From Bryoerythrophyllum caledonicum (lineage: Eukaryota > Streptophyta > Bryopsida > Pottiales > Pottiaceae), in assembly GCA_963971425.1 (NCBI GenBank), contig OZ020514.1, positions 39,035,158 through 39,099,157 on the forward strand: a stretch of DNA of 64,000 nucleotides, given 5' to 3'. Below are positions 59,036 through 64,000 of this stretch, in pieces; within the stretch, counting starts at the first letter, position 1; every line of letters starts with the position of its first letter. The notes beneath the pieces are model-generated. The model was not told the DNA's origin. It saw only the letters and a program-made list of their open reading frames with translations, and made no database searches. Both the position numbers and the translations under genes were made by a program.

Positions 59036-61675
59036 ATGGAACCGCATGAGCCCCATCTCGACGCGGCCATGCACGCCATGCACACCATGCAATTCGTGAA
59101 AGCCGGCCGAACTGCTGTAACTTACAAACGTACCCATCCAATCCCCGACGGAACCGAAGCGCAGCTCCGCCCCCACCACTGCCAAGAAAATCAAAGAGAC
59201 GCACGAACTAAATGAATGCAAGTGGCGTAGATCCTCTTCCTGGAATGAAGGCCTCATAATCAAACGTCGTCTGTGTCAAGGTTTGAACTTCTGCGTGTTT
59301 CGCTCTTAAATGATTCGGAGGGTTGATTGGGGTGTGCTGGTGGTGGCATCATTGAGTTATCTGAAGCGCTGATTGGACTCTACCAGGGCTGAACCTTTCG
59401 GAGATAGGGTTCTTCCCAATGCGTGTACTGGTGGCATCATTCATGGGTAGAATCTGGAGGACTACTTTCACTCTGTCTGGGTTAGATCAATTTTCAGGGT
59501 TGATTGACATGAGATTCTGTCAGTTGAAATATTATAGTGACTGAATTGGCGTGAACTGCTGGTGGCTCCGTTCATGAGTACTTTGAAGGACCGATCGATC
59601 TGCCAGGGTTGGAATTCTGTCGAGGATGTGGTTTGGAACATATAGAATGCCGGATGGGGTGATTCGATCCCGTGCGCAGGTGGTGGAGATCACGCGGCGC
59701 AGGTTCATGACGGAGAGCTTCCTGATGAAGCGCGAGCGCGAGCGCGAGTTGAAGCGGCACCAGAACCGCGTTCAGAAAATGAAACCCTGCGTGGACACGA
59801 AACCCACCGTCGTCCGTAACTATGATGCTGCCAGCTATGCCGCGCCCGTCAAGTGGTCCCCCACCGTCCGCTCCCGCTTCGACAAAGGTACTCAGACTTT
59901 CCATGTGGCGTAAATCACCTCTCCTCCAATTTGGCGACGTTTCGGCATCTGTAAATTCTGTGAGATTTGGACATTGTACGTTGTCCGCAAAGTTAACGGA
60001 AAGCAGTCACAGTAATGCCACCAAGGTTACCGATTCTTTGTTATGAATTCCTCTGTAGCTGATAGAACCTGTAATGTACCAGCAACCCCAGAATCGAGAG
60101 ATAACATTGTTAAGTAGGATATACTGTTTACATTATCAGGGGCTGGTTGCACATTACAGGACATAAGGTTGGATGACCCATAACCACCACGAACCCCATA
60201 ACGGATAAGCAAAAGTGTACCAAAACCACCACAGACCCACCCCATTTCCGAAATTTTAGGAAGTCATATATGATTGGGTGTCAGTTCATGATTGCTTCAA
60301 AGCTGCCGGGTTTTAGTCAATGCAGAAGTGGTTTTTAGTACAACTTAGTGTGGAAATAGATAGTTGTGTATGTCGAGGAATGGGTCACAGCTTACTATCC
60401 ACTTTGAAAATTTGTAGCAATTTCAATATGAAGAAATAAATGGTCACGACAATTGCAATATTCATGAAATCCTATTTTGAATTCCCAGAAAATGTCTTAC
60501 CACGTATACAAATGCTATAAATAGGTCAGCAAGCTTAAGTTGGTGGTTATAGGTCATCCAACCTTAGCAGAGATATTCAAGAAGTGACAGTGAGTTCGGC
60601 TCTCTGGATTGTTGCTTGACCTGAAATGCTAGTCCTGTTTAGGATAGGTGCACCGTAGAAAACGTTGTAGTTTGTGAGCTTAAAGGCTATCTTGATCATA
60701 CTCATGGTCCTTGCTGGCACACTACCAAACCTTAATAGGTATCTCTGATAATCTTCAAGTTTAATGGTGATCGACCATAACTTCGAATCAGCCGTTGATC
60801 ATAAGAGACAATAAACCTTGACCACCGTCAGCGAATGGTTAATTGCGTGCCACCCAAGACTTCATTGATGGAAGCTGAATTGCAGATAAGCTTCGGCAGA
60901 TTGAGAAACAGAATTATCGGCTTCTGATGAAGCTGCGCAACATTCACAAGAACTACTCTCTGTACATGCCCAAGAAGCAGGTGTATCTTCTCAAGGGAGA
61001 AGCGTGCAAGTAGGCCAATCTCCTTGAGACCCTTCCCAATAACAACAAGTCAGTCATACAGTGAATCAAAAGTTACCGCATATTCTAGTGCTGATTGGCT
61101 ACTGATATCACTTCATTAGTCCTACAGAAGAACTCTACGGTATTTTCTTGGCCAATATGAATGAAGCGTCTATGAGTTCAGTATCTTACACTTGTACAGA
61201 AGGGGTTGTTGCTCTTTTTAACACTTTTTGGTGAAGTGCTGAGAAAGACTTAAGAAAGTGTCAAAAACTTATGTATATTGTAAGTGCCGATTTATAGAGT
61301 GTTAACTCCTAGAGGTGCCAAATAATGCAATGCACACTAGAAAGGGAAAGCCACACTTCTCTTGACACCGTCAGGGGTTAAAGACAATTAGGTTATAAAC
61401 CAGAAGCCATGAAAAATAGTCACAAGTCATACATTTTTAATGACCGAAAGAGGTTGAGTGGCCAATGAACCGATATGGCAATTAAGTAAATGTTGTTTTT
61501 AAACAGTTTAATGAGTTTGTGGTTGCACCATTAATGCAGGATAAGCAGACCTGGGAAGAAGGCGGCGAAATCCGAAGATCAACCGGTGAAGAATGTGCCG
61601 ATGATACCATTTGACAACCGGTTCGCATTCGATGAGGAAATGGCAAGTCGAGTGGCTGCCATGCATCTCCGCTGA
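59036..61675 (+). CDS. CFAP97/hemingway-like coiled-coil protein, 4 exons, 182 aa
   Basis: Proposed exons 59036-59116, 59680-59887, 60886-61009 and 61540-61675; all junctions are GT/AG and phases match (0, 1, 2), giving 182 residues and a TGA stop. The core reads RHQNRVQKMKPCVDTKP then, over the next junction, DKLRQIEKQNYRLLMKLRNI. That is the CFAP97-domain pattern: a KPxVDTK box followed about 35 residues later by I(E/D)xxNxxLLxK(L/M). CFAP97 proteins act in motile cilia and flagella; in a plant this would mean sperm. The exon 3 donor (GCAA|GTAGGC) avoids an in-frame TAG. Exon 1 and its start are least certain. The gene is convergent with PUS1. Confidence 0.6.
60165..60570. repeat. Small inverted repeat in the second intron of the CFAP97-like gene
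   Basis: AAGGTTGGATGACCCATAAC followed by CACCA (about 60167) recurs inverted near 60541 (TTGGTGGTTATAGGTCATCC). Arms are about 30 bases, 350 apart. This may be a small fold-back or MITE. Confidence 0.6.
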
Positions 61676-62555
61676 AATCAAATCAAGTACACTCACTATG
61701 GTATTAGCTGTGGCTTGACATTCGCTATGTCGCTCACTTTAAATGTAAGCAAGTTGAAAATTATAGTGGGTGAACACTAGTAAATGTCAAGAAAATAATA
61801 TTATCTCAACAAATTTGTATTAAAAATGCACTTATTAGCCCTAAGAGAAAAGGGGGTGGTACTACAGTCATGGTACAGCAGCTAGGAGATTAACATGAAT
61901 CCTGCAATAGAAAACACGCCAATTTTTCAAAATGTACTTCGATTCCATTTGTTCACCTCAAATCCAAACTACAGGTATCAACATCACGACACGTGCATGA
62001 AAATGTGGATATATATCCAAAAAAAAAAGGTGCTTCAAGTCAGCAAATGACAATGGAGAGCTCAAAATTCAAAGCCACAAATCAAAGTCCATACTCTTTT
62101 CCATCCAACAACTATGACCAACAGTCTCTGCAGCGCATTTGGATACCCCTAATGTCAAACCTCAAAATTCCCTCAGGGCTCAGCTACAAGAAATTGCATT
62201 CTCCTACAAACTATGAGGACAATAAACATCCAATTGATTCCTCCTCAACCCGTGAAGCTGCAGACTCTCGTGTATTAAGATTCACTTCAGTTGTCTACAT
62301 TCTAATATTACCCCACTCCTAAATTCCAATCTCCAAAAAGGACTGAAGTGTACCAATCATTCCCCCAGAAAAAGCGTCCATTTGTTCCACCACTGAGCTT
62401 ATGCTCACAAGATATGAAACTGTTGCCCCCTTTCAAGGATAGACACTCTAAAACACCATTGCACCATTTGTCTCTTAACCCTAAAGCTAAAAGGAAAAGA
62501 AGCAAAGTTTTGCCAGTTTCTCCATAGAAGGGGCATGATGATATCTTACCTTGTT
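61676..62555. other. Convergent intergenic region
   Basis: 3' flanks of the CFAP97-like gene and PUS1. The plus-strand open frame at 61993-62322 (109 codons) has low-complexity Ser/Asn/Pro composition and no homologous look, so it is probably non-coding. Nothing else is seen. Confidence 0.5.
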
Positions 62556-64000
62556 TTACATTTTTGCAGCTTCTCGGTGTGTCACAAAGTGAGGATAGTG
62601 CCTGTCATTGAGGCTGTGTAACCACATAGCCATGGTCCCATCCTTGGCCTCCGTTCTTGCAATGTGGGGGTAGATCACCTCATGCTTGAACTTGTGGATC
62701 TGGTCCTCGTAGCCCTCCTGAGAGAGCTCCTCGTGAGACTGGCCGAACCTCTTGTTGTATGCTGTGTAGAAACATTCGTCAAGGAACAAACCTAGCTCTG
62801 GCGCCATTGGTGTGTTCACGTCGTTGCTTCTGTATCACAAAAAACACAAAACTTTGTAAGGAAATGAAGAAAGCAACTATAATACATGAAAGAAGAACAA
62901 AACTACAGTACATAAAACAAGAAGAAGAATACAACCACAGTACATGAAAGAGGAAAAGGGCACCTTTTCAATGCGAAGTCGATGATGGTCTCCGGCAGAC
63001 AGCCCCGCATGACAGCGATGGCAGTCCCAATCATCTTGCGGATCTGGTGCAGCATGAAGCTCTGCCCGATCACGGTGCACGGCACAAACTGCACGCCCTG
63101 CACCTCCACTGCCTCGCCCGCCTCGAACGACATGATGTAACGCTTCGCGCTCGGGTCCTCAGGCTTGATCCGCGCCGTGAAGTTGTGAAAGTTGTGCGTG
63201 CCCATGTACTGGCCCAGGATCCTATTCAGCTGCTGCAGCTTGGACGCATCAAAGACGTAAGGCTCCCAGTGTGGAGCTTCTTCCAGTTCATCTTCCTTTG
63301 AAGCTGCTGTGGTGGTCTCCTCTGTCACCACTGTGGTGGTTTCTTCTATGATTACTTCTTTTGAGGCAGTCGGTTGTGGCGCTTCTGTGCATGTCAAACA
63401 ACCATAGAAGAAATTAGAAATCTATGAAAATCTGTTTCAAAAAACCATGAAAAACATTGTTTCGAAAACTATCCGGTTAGAACTACAGAGGCATAAAGCG
63501 CAAAACCTAATTTTGTGCTTTGGAAACGAACTAGATGCTTTGTGCTCAAGAGTGAAAAAATCAAGGACTTGTTGAAGTTATTTGTGAAGTAACCTAAATA
63601 AGGTACTCCTTCGCCAATTTTAATTATCAAAATCAGCTCTAAGTAGTTCTCAATAACCAAAGGAGAGATAGGCGGCTATTGGTCATGCAAACTCTTTCTT
63701 CACTCTCGAAGATGGCTAAAACTACTTTAACTAACCAAGCTCATCAGAAAGTATCTTCAGAGCTGCCATTTTTTAGAGCTACCATCACAAAAGCAAAAGA
63801 CATGTAGAAGAAGAGGCAAATCATACCACTGGCTTTATCCTTGGCACCACCCTCATTCCCCGCATTCTGCAACTCAAGCGCCTTCCGCTTTACAACCCGC
63901 TGCAACCGCACATTCTCCTTCCGCTCAGTCCACATGTTCATCCTTTCCCGATCATGATGCGCGTGCGGATCGAACGCATACACGGGGACGAGATACTCGT
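62556..64000 (-). CDS. PUS1: tRNA pseudouridine synthase, PUS1/TruA family (C-terminal part)
   Basis: Three exons on the minus strand: 64000-63827 (continues past the window edge), 63384-62964 and 62829-62556, joined at GT/AG with matching phases (KAS-E-APQ, LKR-S-NDV). Motifs: YLVPVYAFDPHAHHDRE; GTHNFHNFTARIKPEDPSA then KRYI; VIGQSFMLHQIRKMIGTAIA; MAPELGLFLDECFYTAYNKR; a tail with TMAMWLHSLNDRHYP, typical of plant PUS1. The catalytic Asp lies upstream, outside the window. A Thr/Glu-rich insert (about 40 residues) precedes the core. The enzyme converts uridine to pseudouridine in tRNA and other RNAs, usually in the nucleus or mitochondria. No breaks are seen in the visible part. Confidence 0.92.

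Noticed and set aside
61993-62322. 109-codon plus-strand gene
   Set aside because: Low-complexity frame in the convergent region, overlapping the likely 3' untranslated region of PUS1.

Overview
This is a eukaryotic, intron-bearing, repeat-dominated window. A plant-type tRNA pseudouridine synthase (PUS1 family), degenerate TTTAGGG-like interstitial telomere repeats and a candidate sperm-flagellum gene (CFAP97/hemingway-like) together suggest a streptophyte with motile gametes, such as a bryophyte, fern, lycophyte or charophyte. That placement is an inference. Only the last ~5 kb looks like ordinary host gene space.

Layout. (1) 1-~5460: a decayed LINE on the minus strand running off the left edge, with ORF1, an APE-type endonuclease, and a 37-bp minisatellite in its upstream part. 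(2) 5470-7384: unassigned sequence. (3) 7385-~55700: a nest of large DNA transposons of one superfamily. Element A (7385-27354 plus 49224-50774) is split inside its transposase gene by element B (27355-49223, 21.9 kb, both terminal inverted repeats present, imperfect 4-bp target duplication). A is split again, further along the same gene, by element D (50775-~55700, a diverged relative in the opposite orientation with its far half missing). A also carries a 3.9-kb retroelement-like insertion (12830-16694). B carries a 4.1-kb hAT-like fold-back element (36447-40564). (4) 56536-58720: a Helitron-like element that has picked up a DnaJ J-domain exon. (5) 59036-61675: the CFAP97-like gene. (6) 62556-64000: the 3' part of PUS1 on the minus strand.

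The A/B superfamily is the main result. Both elements have the same order: terminal repeat; a small gene of unknown function; an FCP1/NIF-type HAD phosphatase-like gene; a large multi-exon gene with a ParB/sulfiredoxin-like INGQHS motif; a spacer; a transposase of the DUF7869-like RNase H type (VGHTHEDID motif), transcribed divergently; terminal repeat. After subtracting later insertions B is about 17.7 kb, and the surviving part of A is also about 17.7 kb.

Scattered through A and B are more than 30 copies of a 19-bp palindrome (TATCCTCGA, one base, TCGAGGATA). They concentrate in what appear to be the leader introns of the ParB-like gene and of the transposase. Element D has a different palindrome at the equivalent place (arms TTTAGCTCGA and TCGAGCTAAA) that keeps the same core. 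A self-encoded DNA-binding protein that co-evolves with its palindromes, possibly the ParB-like product acting at parS-like sites, is the most interesting hypothesis here. Most element genes have decayed, with stops often where a sister copy has Gln or Arg codons.
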